From contig NC_034013.1 of NCBI RefSeq assembly GCF_000346465.2, forward strand, positions 11,889,373-11,953,372: DNA of 64,000 nt, read 5' to 3'. The stretch's first letter is position 1; each line of letters opens with the position of its first letter. This document shows, in pieces, positions 22,894-34,719 of this stretch. A program made the position numbers and the translations under genes. This DNA comes from Prunus persica (lineage: Eukaryota > Streptophyta > Magnoliopsida > Rosales > Rosaceae). A model generated the notes under the pieces. That model did not search any database. It was not told where the DNA came from and saw only the letters and a list, made by a program, of their open reading frames with translations.

Positions 22894-24015
22894 CTGCAGT
22901 TTATTGCTGAGCTTTTAACATCTAACCTCTGTTCACAACTTCAAAATTTTACATGGTTTGAAATTTGGTCCAACTTACCTCAACCCACATGATTGATATG
23001 ACCATTTTGCCCTTTTATGTGGAAAGTGAGCCAAAATTGTGTTGAATTATTTTTTTTTTGTTTTGTTTTGTATTTCCTTTTGGTTTAATTCCTTTGGTCA
23101 GTTGAAGAATAAGAGTTTCTCTCCTTATTTTCTTTTACAATCCCAAATTCTGTGTTGGGTATTGTTAACTTGATATAGTACGGTTTTAATCTAATGAAGT
23201 GAATGTGTTAATTTGATATAGTTTACTCCGTAATAATTTAAATTTTTAAGTTTAGTGATTGTCTAATATTATATTAAACTCTTCATGTATATGTGTAAGA
23301 TGAAATTGTAAGCCTGCAAGCGAGGGAGATTAACTCGATCTATGTCAATTTAAGCTTTGGGAGCCTAATTTTTGTTGTCCAACATGTGTTTGGTATTGTT
23401 AACTTGCTTTGGAACCCTTCTCTTTCTCCACATAATCATAACCAAAGGCTCAAAAACTAATGAGGATGATATTATGAAGAAAGATACGAAGGGTGTTATT
23501 GTAAAAGCAGGAAAGATCTAGAAACAAAAAAAGGTGTAATTGAACTGTATATTGTGGGACGATTAGCTATTTGTGATTGTGAATGTGTATCTTGTAAGAT
23601 TTTTGGTTTCACTCTCCGTGTGGTAGGTGGTCCCCACTGCAGTTCAAAAGCTACTTTGTCGATTTATTATAGAGAGTCAGCTCTCCCTGTTAAAGTCCAC
23701 ACTCTCCATAACTCATGCTGCCACGCGTCTTCTCTCTTTTCAACAGATGGATGAGTTTTTGCCTTCTTTTCTCGTTTAGCTTCGTCTCGTGCAGGTGCAT
23801 CAGCCGCAGAGAGGTTTTTGCCTTTTGCATCAATGCTAAAAGCTGATATATGCATCTGTGAATATCATCGGCTCATTCTATCATTTCTTCTAAGCTTCTT
23901 ATTATACATCAAGCAATTATTCGACTTTTGTGGAGCTTGAACCATTCAATGTTAAACAAGTTGAGCATGTGTACCCAATTGCTTAGCCACTAGCTTTGTG
24001 TCAACGTCTCCGTAT

Positions 24016-24533
24016 GTATATGGTTATCAGTCGTTGATGCGTATGAAATTTATCATAAAATAACCATTAATTAACATGATTTTATATACATACGAAGATA
24101 ACAATCAATATTAGAATTTGAAGGATGTTTATCTCAAATGAAACAATGACCTATAAGGAGTCAATTTTATTCCGTTGTAATTTTACATGAGCAAAACCAT
24201 TGTATATCTCTACTTTTTAATTCTCACAAGATTAGTTTAATTTAGCCTAATGTGGATTCCTAACTACATTCTTTGTATATGGTTATTAGTCGTTGATGCA
24301 TGTGAAATTTATCATAAAACAACCATTAATTAACATGATTTTATATACACATGAAGATAATGATCGATATTAGAATTTAAAGGACATTTATTTCACATGG
24401 AACAATGGCCTACAAGGAGTCAATTTTATTCCGTTGCAATTTGACATGAGCAAAACCATTGTATATCTCTACTTTTTAATTCTCGCAAGATTAATTTAAT
24501 CTACCCTGATGTGGATTCCTAACAACATTCTCT
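24016..24533. repeat. Tandem direct duplication, two 259-base units
   Basis: Units 24016-24274 and 24275-24533 align end to end with scattered substitutions. Shared landmarks are GTTGATGCRTRTGAAATTTA, CATTAATTAACATGATTTTA and CTACTTTTTAATTCTCRCAA, each offset by about 259. There is no coding capacity in common. The degree of divergence indicates an old duplication. Confidence 0.9.
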
Positions 24534-25846
24534 GTACATGAAGGTTTTTGTGCTGTATGAAAATTATGGGTATGCTAATTTGGGAAAGGTTTGTTTGCAA
24601 AGAGTTTCAATTGTCCAAAGAATCTCACTATAGATAGAAGGTAAGATTAGAAACTGAGGAGGTCACATCAATATTCAATGGTAGGATTGTTAAGGCATGA
24701 AATAAATAAGAAATTGAGGTAATAATGGTAGGAAACCTTTTTATTTTATTTGCTAACAACACTTCCAATGTCTTATCAACAAGATTAGGTCCAAATCTTA
24801 TTGGTTCTTTTTTATGCAAAATCTTAAAACATAGTGAATTAAAGATTGCAGAAATTAAGGCAAAGCCTAGGGGTAAAACCATGCGCATGGGGTGAATTCT
24901 AAGTTGACTGAAAGGCAAGGTGGGGTAAAACAGCTATGTTGGAAGGTAGCTATAGACTTCAGAGAATCTTGTGGTGCAATTGCAACTTGCAAGTCCACAA
25001 TCCACTCAGAGATTGGGTAGTCTTGTAATTAAGTAAACCTAACATTTCCATACCCTTTTAATTTCTTGTGTTTTCAATCACCCTATCTCATGGCATCTAT
25101 ATGTTGTCATCTTGCATATTGAATTGATTGGGAATCATATAGGATTGTAGGATGTTTCACAAATTTGAGCAGGCAAACTTTTTGAATAAGTAGCCTTTAG
25201 GAGTTAAGAACTACAACATGGGAGAAATAACTCATTTTCTACTCTCCATGTCATGCCCATAGCAAAATAATAAGGGGAAGAAAAGTTGGTTATGTGCCTA
25301 TTAATTGCCCTAATGAATCGAAGTACAACTTATAACGTTGTTGTCATTCATCATCAATGAATATGAAATTTATACAAACTTACACGTATCAACAATTAAT
25401 AATCACTGATACATATGTAACATGCATGTATATATTACCACAAACTGAGCCGAAACTAATTCTGAGTCATCCTCTTCACGAAGTACATTAATTAAAGAGA
25501 GAGAGAGAGGGTTTGCAAGGGAGGCAAAGTGCATAACAAATAACAATCAACCACTGATTGAATGAGTTTCTTTGTTAGACCAATTCTTCCAAATCAAAAG
25601 GGAAATTAGAAACGTCGGCGATAATATTTACATCATAGTGGACCCCGGGACAGTATGGTAGCATTAAAGACGCAAAGGTCTTCCCCAAAAGGTGATGGGG
25701 TTGTCCTTTTGAAGGACAAAGCTCGTGAAATGACACACCCCATCTTCAATGGCCAAAGAAAAAAAGCTTCTGTATTTGCATGTGAACAAGACCTAACCAA
25801 TCTCTCCCCTTTGGCCCTCACAAGAAGTCAATCCCAAATAGTACTG

Positions 25847-25848
25847 CT

Positions 25849-25880
<32 letters not shown>

Positions 25881-25889
25881 GCTCTCTTC
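25847..25889. repeat. CT microsatellite
   Basis: A (CT)n run with a few interruptions (CTGTCTCTCGCTC). Simple-sequence repeat in spacer DNA. Confidence 0.9.
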
Positions 25890-28667
25890 ATGTTTTTGCT
25901 GAGGGGGATCTTTCTGTCCTCATCTTTCAGATTTTTCACTTCCTTTTTAGCTTCCTCTTCCACCCCCAAAGTTCACTTTTTTTGGGTAACCTAACGAGGT
26001 GCATATGGAAAAACCCATACATTATTTTTCTTTGGATTGTGGAGTTTGTGATCAGAAGTAATTGAGTTAAAAGCAAGGTTGAGCTCTTAATCTTCATTCT
26101 TCTTGCCATGCTCAATCTTATATTCATTCACTAGGGTATGTATTTTTATATATCTTATCACTAACATCGTGATGATGTTTGATCCATCCTCGACTTTGAA
26201 TAGTGGTACGGCAACATATCTGTGTATACGCTTATGAACAATTTCTAACCAAAATACATGTGAATTCACCCATGAAAATCACATACATTATTTGTTCATA
26301 ATAATCACGTTAATATAAGTGAATTCGACAATAAAAATCACATTTGCTGACAATCGCTCAAAAGCCATACAAATTGCCACGCTAGCATCCCCTGATCAAA
26401 AAGTGGATAGAAAAATTGACGACCCGATTCTAAAAAATTGATTTCCTTAGAAACTTCGAGCAAAACGAATAATTATTTTCTTAATGTAAATGGATCAGCA
26501 TCGTCACCACCTCTCAGACTCACAGGTCAATTTTGTCGACTGAGTTTTGAATTTTGCCACAGAAGAGGGGCATACGAGCGTAATTCAAAAGCAACAGCAG
26601 GGGCAATTACAGAGTTGAACATCAAAAAGCTATATTTTGGCAGTATTCAGACTTGGTCTTAAAGCAAATCCGACGACGCCGACTATTATCATAATAAGGT
26701 GGTTCTATCTATCTACTGATACCGACACGTCACACAAGTGGCCCCACCATTTCACTTGTCGACTGCTATACGTGTTACCTTACCATTTCTCCTCCGGAAA
26801 AAAGTACAATATCAAATTCTCGTGATTTCATTTCATTGCCGCGAAAGATTTTCTCGCACACGTAAAAGCAAAATCAACCACAAAAGCGACGCCGTATTAT
26901 TTCCGCTATTCACATAGTGGCGTCAACCCTTTTAGAATTGACCTCACGGTGCCGTCATAAATAAATAAATAAATAGTCTTCAAATAAGCATGTCACATGT
27001 CACATGGGCTTGAGCCTTAGAAGTGAGATGGTCGCAAGGCCTTGGTACAAAAAGGGCCCACATTTTCCAGAGGCAGTCCCAGTGGCCCCAGCCTGGCTGC
27101 CTAGTCAAGTATTGGGCAAACTCTAAACATGGTTTTTCCAAACACTCTTGGAAGGCTAACAAATTGCTGAACGCCAAGGTGCCATGGCAAGAAGACAGAG
27201 TACTAAGTTATCTTGCAAGTCACAGCACCTTTGGCATCAATGGCATGGGCCCAGAAATTGTTCCAAATCTTGAAGACCAACAATTTTGCATAGATAAAAT
27301 GATCACATGTTGTGGCCAAAAGATCTTCAACTTCTGCAGTGCTACACTATTGACACACATTTGGTTGGCTGGTTTCACTTTCTTTTGTCCCCTCGAATAA
27401 CCTAAAACTGAGCAAAAGGCAGCCGCCTACAACGACAGTCAATTGTTGATGCATTATAGAACTCACTTGCATTAGTGGCTAACAGCCGCCTGCCTGCGCA
27501 CCCTTGCTCGACTGTTCTGGTATGAACAAACAGTATGTACATTGATTTGGAAGGAGTTAATTGCAATTAGTCGTTGCTAGCTAAGCTCATTTTTCACATG
27601 AAAGCAAAATGAGTCAAAGATGTAGTTAGACCAAAACCAGATAGTGTGGGGAATGACCAATGTCTCGTCAGGCTTCCCTTCTTCCCTTCAATGAGCTGGC
27701 TTGGACTATTTTCTTCTTCTTCTGTTTTTTTTCAATTATATTCCTCTGATGGCATGTTGGGTGGACCAGGTCGGTTTGACAATTTCTATTTCCCTAATGT
27801 TTTTGAACTGAGTATTTAGAGCCCCACACCTCCCAGATAAGGAAGAACAGCAATGAACCTTTTAAATGTGCTGCGTCAACCCATCTGTAGGTTTTTGTGG
27901 ACTTTAAGAACCCTCAATTATTTTAGCACTCGAATGATTTAGAGAGATAACAACCTTTTATTCCAATTGGCTTTGATTGAGAAATCGGAAATTGAAATCT
28001 CTCTGCACATAAATTGAGTTCTAGAATTTCATTGCTACTTGTTATAATCATGTTGAACCCTCAAATTTGGGTAAGTTGACCAAATGCCGATGTGCCTCAG
28101 CCATTTTGCTTGACGATGAGCATCTGCAACAGGCTTGTTTTGATGCAACCTTCAACTGTCTATGGAGAGAGAAAGGGAGACCAAGTCAGAGCTGAGTTGG
28201 GTTTTTAGTAGTGTTTGAGGCCAGAGATTGGTCTTTGGGTCCACACCATGGAAATGGACCCAAGAAATTTGGCTCAAAAGTCTTAAAGAGTTGGGTGGAA
28301 GAATTGTATTATACTAATTTTTTGGGCATTCACGTAAGATTGTGGCGGTGTTGCATTATATGGTTGAATGGGGAGACAAAATCTAGGGTTGGGGATCCAT
28401 AAATCAACCACTACTAATTGTCAGGTTGAAACCAGGTGTTCAGTGGTGTTTGCTGATGTCAAAAATTGGTGAACCAAGGTAAAATCATAAATGCACAATG
28501 TAACACAGTTTACCCATAGTCGGGCTGCATCAACGTTCAAAAATTCAGGTTTTCACCATATAAACTAGATAGTATTTATAATTTACAAGAAAAATGGGAG
28601 AGGTAAAGATCCAAAAATGAAAGTGAACGATGGGAATTACAATGAGAGGACTAAAATTGCTTTCTGA

Positions 28668-28881
28668 CAACCAAAAGTGTTTCTAATATTGTTTGGCATA
28701 AAAGTTTAGAAGTGCTTCTGGGTCATATAAGCGCTTTCTGGAGAAGCACATAATGTGTGCTTCTTCATGAAGCACTTGGATTTCTTATAAAAATTTCAAC
28801 ATTTTTATAATTAAAGCACTTTTACTATAAGCGCTCATGAATAGAAGTGCTACTAAGAGAAGTAGTCCCAAACGAGGCCTA
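28668..28881. mobile_element. MITE with AAGTGCTTCT/AGAAGTGCT arms
   Basis: The left part has GTTTGGCATAAAAGTTTAGA, AAGTGCTTCT and ATATAAGCGCTTTCT. The right part, on the opposite strand, reads GCCTCGTTTGGGACTA, then AGTAGCACTTC and GAGCGCTTATAGT. These arms mirror each other around AT-rich sequence. No coding capacity. Fits the common plant non-autonomous DNA transposon form; superfamily uncertain. Confidence 0.5.
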
Positions 28882-28985
28882 ACACTTAGTGAGGATAAGC
28901 TTATTTAGGTGTGTCATTTTATCTCAAAAGACTATGGTGCAATTTAAGGAGAGATTCCACTTAACATACCTTGATAGGAAAATTA

Positions 28986-29381
28986 GGGTTCGTTTGGTAT
29001 CCTACTTGGATCTAATTTTATAACTCAAAAACAAATTTGACCCAAAAACCTGTTTGGTAGACCCATTTTTAAATCCAAACCCAAAAAAAAAAAAAAAAAA
29101 CACACCTATTATTAAAAACAAAAAAAGTGAGATTTTATAATTTCTCTGTCTCTCTCTCTAACCCTCGCATCTTTTTCCTTTTCTTTTGTTAATTTCAATT
29201 TGGGAATTAGAGTTTCTAATTTTTTGATTTTATTTTTAATTATTTTTAGATCTTAAAAATATTTTGGAGTTCAATACCAAACAAGTTTTTAAATCTTAAA
29301 ATCACTATTTGAAAACTCATATTTTAAAAAAGAATCATAATTTTTTAGTTTACTTTTTTGAGTAGGATACCAAACAGAGTC
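28986..29381. mobile_element. Tourist-like (PIF/Harbinger-type) MITE
   Basis: The left end reads GGGTTCGTTTGGTATCC. The right end, on the opposite strand, reads GACTCTGTTTGGTATCC. The element is 396 bases and is flanked on both sides by TTA (28983-28985 and 29382-29384). GGG...GTTTGG termini and a TTA duplication are the marks of Tourist elements. The interior is AT-rich with an A-run and no ORF. Confidence 0.7.
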
Positions 29382-29789
29382 TTACATTTCTTGTGTGATA
29401 TACCTGTATTTGAGCCACAATATTTTCAAGTTTCCATTATTATTGTTAGCTAGTATCTTTAAGAATTAATGTTCCAATTTAATAATAAAATTGCAAGCAG
29501 CTCAGAGATGTATAGTTGAGCACATATGCACATTGTTTGCTCCTTTTCCCAAAGGTGAGGCTAAGCATATTCTATGCTTACATAGAATGCTAAGCATATT
29601 GCTTTATAGTGCTGCAAGTGCCATTTTGATTTTTGGGATTGTATCTTAAAAAAAAATAAACCAAAAAACAAAAATTGAAGTTTCTTTCTTTTTGGCTTTG
29701 ATATACAAATAAATAGTCAAGATTTAACTAAAATTATGTTCGACGAACAAGGAGTGAACTCTAGGCTAGGCTAACTTAAATTTAATCAG

Positions 29790-29935
29790 CACTATCAACG
29801 GAGTCTAGTGTATTTGAAAATGGCCTTAACTTGCATACAAGAGGTCTCAAGTTCAAACTCTTATGATATTATTTTTGTGTGTGTGAAATCTCCCTCTCCT
29901 TTAATACTATCGCTTCTATTCAAAAAAAAAAAATA
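29790..29935 (+). mobile_element. SINE copy B
   Basis: ACTTGCATACAAGAGGTCTC, then AAGTTCAAACTC (a degenerate B-box), then GTGTGTGTGAAATCTCCCTC, then ACTATCGCTTCTATTC and an A-run with (AAT)n. The order of blocks is the same as in the minus-strand copy at 21030-21185. The A-box is not clear. Confidence 0.6.
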
Positions 29936-30104
29936 ATAATAATAATAATCATCACCTCTCATTATTAGGCTAAATTTAGTTCCAATTAATGACCCATGAA
30001 TTGAACTAGGTTACGGCCCAGTTCGGCCCACACCCGATTATCTTTCACATTTTCCGCCGAAACGGCTTGCGTACGCAGTCTTGGAAGTCCGGTCCATTCT
30101 GCTT

Positions 30105-30109
<5 letters not shown>

Positions 30110-30135
<26 letters not shown>
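30110..30135. repeat. CT microsatellite in the 5' leader
   Basis: A (CT)n run about 140 bases before the presumed first splice donor of the membrane-protein gene. CT-rich patches are common near plant transcription starts. Confidence 0.8.
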
Positions 30136-30275
30136 GGCTTCTGAGTATCTCTACTTTCAAGTTTCAAGTCTCCGCTTGTTGACATTTGACATTTCACCTT
30201 TCAAAGTTTAAACCCCATTATTTTTTCTTAAAGAAGAATATATTTCCTGTTTGCTACGAGCTCAACCTTTGCTCG

Positions 30276-30500
30276 ATGAGACGCAGAGCTCGTGCAGTCA
30301 TTGAATCAACTAAGCTTATGCAAGACAAGCACAGAGAAATAGCATCTTATTCTAGGTAGGCAATCTGAATCCTAGTTGGAATGTCCTTCAAACAAGTTTT
30401 CTTTTTTTGCTTTTGTTTATGAATAATAAAGCTTTGTGATTTCACTTCTGTTTTTAATGTTTTGTCTCCAACTCCATTGGAAATAGGGTCTGGTTGTAGT
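30276..30500 (+). promoter_or_regulatory. Leader intron and upstream ORF of the membrane-protein gene
   Basis: A likely leader exon ends at 30355 (TCTAG/GTAGG) and the next begins at 30487 after AATAG. An upstream ATG at 30276 opens a frame that crosses this junction and stops at about 30499, giving about 31 codons starting MRRRARAVIEST. The main ATG is at 30527. If transcribed and spliced this way, the uORF could dampen translation. Splice sites are predicted by eye. Confidence 0.4.
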
Positions 30501-30526
30501 GTAAAGAATTGGGTTTGCCTCAAATT

Positions 30527-32744
30527 ATGGAGAAGAATTTTCTTCTGCTCGTTGGGATTTTGTTGTTACAGCTTGTGGTTCATTGCTCTGGTTCTGATTT
30601 GAAGGTAAAAGCATGAGAAAACTTTGTCTAATTGTAGTAAAGTTTATTGCTTTTCCACTTCTGTTTATTAGTTAGAGGTTTTGAATATAGGTAGAAGACG
30701 GTGCAAAAACTGATTTAGATCCAAAAGTTTCATTAACTTCGAAAAATTCGAACACTTCGGGTGATCAAACTAGCACGGATTCAAATGCTATTGACATTAA
30801 AAAAGTGAAGGAAGACAGAGATCAGGTTGGTGCATCAAAGGAGGGTGTTGGGAATGCTGTAGACAAGAGCAATCCAAGTAAGGAAGTCGGCTTAAAACAA
30901 TCTCATGATGTGCTAAAGAGTGGGAGAGGATCGAGTGGGGGATTTAAAATGGAGGGTTATGACAAGAAACAGAAGCCCAGTGATGGGTTGGAATCAAAGC
31001 AATTGCCTAAGGAGGTGGATAATGGAGGAAATGTGGTCATTGTGAACCCTGTGAGGAAGGAGGGCCCTGGGACTGAGGAATGTGATCCAGTTAATAGGTG
31101 CACCGCTGAGGAGAGCAAGCTGGTTGCATGTTTGAGAGTTCCCGGAAATGGTATGTGCTACATTTTGTATTCATGGTAGCTTTATGGATTTTTCTTGTTT
31201 ATGTTATCTATCCTAGGTGTTTTCTTATTTGTTTGATCTTTGAAACCCATGTTTTTTTTACGTATATATGCAGAATTTTCTGTAATGTCTAATAGGCTTA
31301 TAATTGTATTAGTCTGCACTGGATATATAATAACAATTGACTAGAAGAAATGGTACAACACATCCTGGACTAACAGAATCAAACCGAATTATTGACCTTG
31401 TTAATAATTCTGTATGAAATAAATATACAGATATCTGAGTTTGTTCCTTTTATGCTTTCAGATCATTATTCATTTGGCATGCTGAAATATGTTTTATATT
31501 TTTTGAAGTCTGTTATGTTTTGCATTAATAATACTTGATTTACTGTGTGTTTGCATTTTTCAGATTCGCCTCATCTTTCACTTTTAATTCAGAACAAAGG
31601 TAAAGGCCCTCTCTTAGTTACCATTGTAGCTCCTGATTTTGTGGCGCTAGAAGAAACAAAAATTCAACTTGAAGAGAAAGAAAACAAAAAGGTAAGTATA
31701 AACAATACTAAAGAGTTGTTTGAATGATATTTTGACTAATAGAAGATTCAGCCTTATATTTTAATTGGATAGTGAGAATTTTTAAGCCCGGACACTCGGT
31801 TCCTTAATACATAAAGCGCCATAAATTCTTGACTGTCCAGATGTATAGAGTTACTATGCATTGGCAGAAAAAAAAACCCACACAATTAAATATTGCACAA
31901 GCACCAAGCATGCAATAGTCTAAAACAAGCACAATGCAATATTGAAGAAAGCTATTTCTTACATTGATGGCAAGGGTTTAACGGAAGCTAGAGCAAACGC
32001 TCTTACAGATACTGGTGGTCAGGGGATTGAGTAATGGCCTTGGCCTGGGACAAGCTTGGCTTGTAGTAGTACGAGCACAACCCCCTCAAATTTTCATGAT
32101 AAAACTGTTGAACATGTAGCTCACTTCATTTTCTATCATGTTTGCTTTAGAAGATCTAGGCTAATCATTACAGGTCTTTGTTGGATGTTATAGGCTGTAA
32201 TGATGAGCATGCTTGTTGCAAAAAGCTTGTCGCCATGTTAAGAACTGGGTTGTGACCTGATATAATTTCGATTATGCAGGTGAAAGTTTCTGTTGGAAAT
32301 GGAGGAACTGGCAGTTCAATTGTCCTAAAAGCAGGAAAGGGTCATTGCGACCTTGATTTGAAGGACCTGATTACACACAGTTCCAGAAAGGAGCCTGAGA
32401 ATTCTTCAAACCTAACCTATACAAACTTCCTGACACAAAGACCTACCATTGTGATTGTATTCTTTGCTTCACTACTGATATTGGCAGCGGCTTGGATGTG
32501 CATCAGCTTTAGACACAGGAGGCTCTCCAGCAATGGGTTTAAATATCAGAAGCTAGACGAGGACCTGCCAGTTTCGAATGAGGAAAAACCGGAGTTGCAC
32601 ATTAATGATGGGTGGGATAATACTTGGGATGATAATTGGGATGATGAGGAGGCACCCCACACACCCTCGATGCCAATTACTCCTAGCCTCTCTGGCAAAG
32701 GCCTTGCATCACGACGGTTGAACAAGGAAGGTTGGAAAGATTAG
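30527..32744 (+). CDS. Plant single-pass membrane protein of unknown function (DUF7356-like)
   Basis: Four exons, join(30527..30604,30691..31150,31564..31691,32280..32744), give 376 residues. Signal peptide about 1-22 (FLLLVGILLLQLVVHCSG). Residues 27-150 are a polar, Lys/Asp/Ser-rich spacer. A conserved Cys-containing domain follows (TEECDPVNRCTAEESKLVAC to about residue 250), holding NKGKGPLLVTIVAPDF and GHCDLDLKDL. A membrane segment lies at about 277-297 (IVIVFFASLLILAAAWMCIS). The cytosolic tail has WDNTWDDNWDDEEAP and ends ASRRLNKEGWKD. Topology: type I, lumenal/extracellular N-terminus. I recall plant-wide proteins of this plan under DUF7356; an unnamed membrane-protein gene, At1g64385, lies between ERF061 and GH9C2 in Arabidopsis and may be the counterpart. 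Function unknown. The tail looks like a docking or sorting region. Confidence 0.85.
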
Positions 32745-33869
32745 TTAATTAGGTTGAGAAAGAGATGATAGATGCATGTTCCTGTTTGTTATCTTATCTT
32801 TGTCATTCACAGAAAAATATCCGATTTTTCATTTCCCTAGCAGATATGGAAACTGGGAACAAGTTTTTTTTCCCCTTCTATACCGGAAGCTATCTGTCTT
32901 TGTGAACTTTTGCTTTTATACTGGATAAAACTTCATGTATGAGGATTGAGTGCAGTAGGGAAGTTAATTGCTTGATCCCTTACCCAACTAAAAAGAGAGA
33001 GAACACAGAACAACAAACAACAGAGATGCTTTGAATATGTTAAGTTTCAACTTATATTATCCAACTCTTTGGGCTTTATGGCATCAATCCTTCCGAGTTA
33101 AGAAGCCTTTTTTGGTAGCAACAAGGTTGAATCGGATTTGACCTAAGATTGCAGTGATGCCCAAATGATACCTGTGGATTTGTAAGCCTTTCTAGAATAC
33201 ATTCTTCTCCCTCTTGGACTTGAGGAACAGACTATTGGGTTAAGTTTATGCATTCTTGTTCATTTTAGAATTGTTGGGTTGGGCTGGGCTGGGGAATTGT
33301 CTTATGCAATCCCAATAGGTAGGCCAATCAGGTGAAAATGACTACGAAGAAATAAGTTTATGCCTTCTAACATTGCAGTTTCGGTTAGTATGCTAGATGG
33401 AGGCATGTTTGCTTTTCTCTTCATATTTACATACTAAGTCCCCATGTCAATTGTACTTTTTAACAAATTGCAGGCAAGAGTAGTTACCCTACACTCGAAG
33501 TTCTATATTCGAAAGCAACTCCGAACCGAAACTGAATGTCAACCTATATTTCCTTGAACAAACATATAAACTAGTTGACTTACGTCTATAATTCTCGAGA
33601 CAAGTGTATGTAATTGGTGGACAATCAAAAACAAATTATATACTATTTTCTTTGCATATTGCATGTGTGTGGTGTATAAAAATAGGAATCTGATATGCTC
33701 ATTTTGTCCTCTATTCATAATTTGGTAATTCAAATCCCGTTTCTGTATTCTTGATCATCATCACGTTCCCTCCCTCCTCTTCTATTCCTCTACATTGTCG
33801 TTTTTCCCAACCAACCCTTCAATCAAAACTTCCCAACAATACATACGATAACAGAAAAATCGCGGTTGT

Positions 33870-34140
33870 TATGGCCATGTGAGGCCTAGCGTCACCAGCG
33901 ACCACCTGTGGGGTTTTGATTGGACCACCTCGACGGAGCACGTGGATGAAGCTTCGCGCGATGGGATGTCCCTTGGGGAGACAGCACGTGGAGGGCCCCA
34001 CGGTAGATTGTCAGATCGCACGAGCCCTCACATGACCGAACTGCGCTGCTTCCTCCAGAAACAGACACCTGTGCTGGTGTCCGGAATTAACGGCCTGAGA
34101 ATCAACGTTGGACGTGACTGGCGGGGGTGATTTGACGGCT
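33870..34140. other. GC-rich island with two CACGTGG boxes
   Basis: Unlike the AT-rich flanks, this stretch is clearly GC-rich and carries GCACGTGGAT near 33938 and GCACGTGGAG near 33983. An 83-codon plus-strand frame (33879-34130) crosses it but has no recognisable domain. It looks like promoter or first-exon DNA of a gene not otherwise present, or an unannotated non-coding locus. Confidence 0.35.
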
Positions 34141-34440
34141 GTGATCTGCGAACATGACATTGTAATCGTATTCTCGTCTTTATTTTGTCTACAAGTGGTG
34201 GTAAGTATTTTATTTTACGGTTGAAGTCCGCCGACGACCTTTTTGACTGCCCTGTATTTCATTGCATACTTTTTAATTATAAATTTGGCCCTTCTCTTCT
34301 AGATTTTTGGTTTTACATATTTTTTGCTTTTGGTGTAAAAATAACGATTTTGATCATCAGGATTACACATAAAAAAAAAATATAATTCAAGTTGTTAAGT
34401 GTAGTTATTCATGTATATAATGTTTTAACGTTTTATGTAG

Positions 34441-34719
34441 AACGGGATTCATGTTGTAAGGCGCTCAGATGAAGATAGTTCTAATATTGGTAATTTGATT
34501 GCTTACTGCATGATGCTTTTATCACATTTGAATGATTCTTTTTCTATCGTGTCTAGAGAGGTAAACGTAGTGGCTCATCAGTTAGCTTGTTATGCTTTGT
34601 CATTAGATAGTGTGTCTTTATTTATAGTAGAATTAAATACTTTTTGGGTCATTGAGTTTTACATCTTTTTGTCATTCGAAGTCACAGTACAGTTCTCACT
34701 CAATCAATTTAGATTTTAA
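34441..34719 (+). pseudogene. Retrotransposon RNase H (RVT_3-type) fragment
   Basis: One frame reads IHVVRRSDEDSSNIGNLIAY, then IVSREVNVVAHQLACYAL. The second part is the family's closing signature, normally (P)REAN.VAH.LA..AL. It corresponds to the C-terminal part of the plant LINE-associated RNase H domain, followed by a degenerate end. No reverse transcriptase is found around it, so it is an isolated scrap. Confidence 0.6.

Larger units (their letters stand above)
22894..30109. other. Gene-poor region, 7.2 kb
   Basis: No gene with recognisable protein is found. It contains a 259-base tandem duplication (24016-24533), a CT tract (25847-25889), MITEs at 28668-28881 and 28986-29381, and a SINE at 29790-29935. 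The longest frames (25655-26065 and 27023-27400, plus strand; 124-136 codons) show no domain and no splicing that would extend them. Confidence 0.55.

Noticed and set aside
27023..27400. 125-codon plus-strand frame with many Trp, Gln and Cys
   Set aside because: No recognised domain, no TATA box or splice extension, and its own antisense frame overlaps. Could be non-coding RNA, but nothing supports it.
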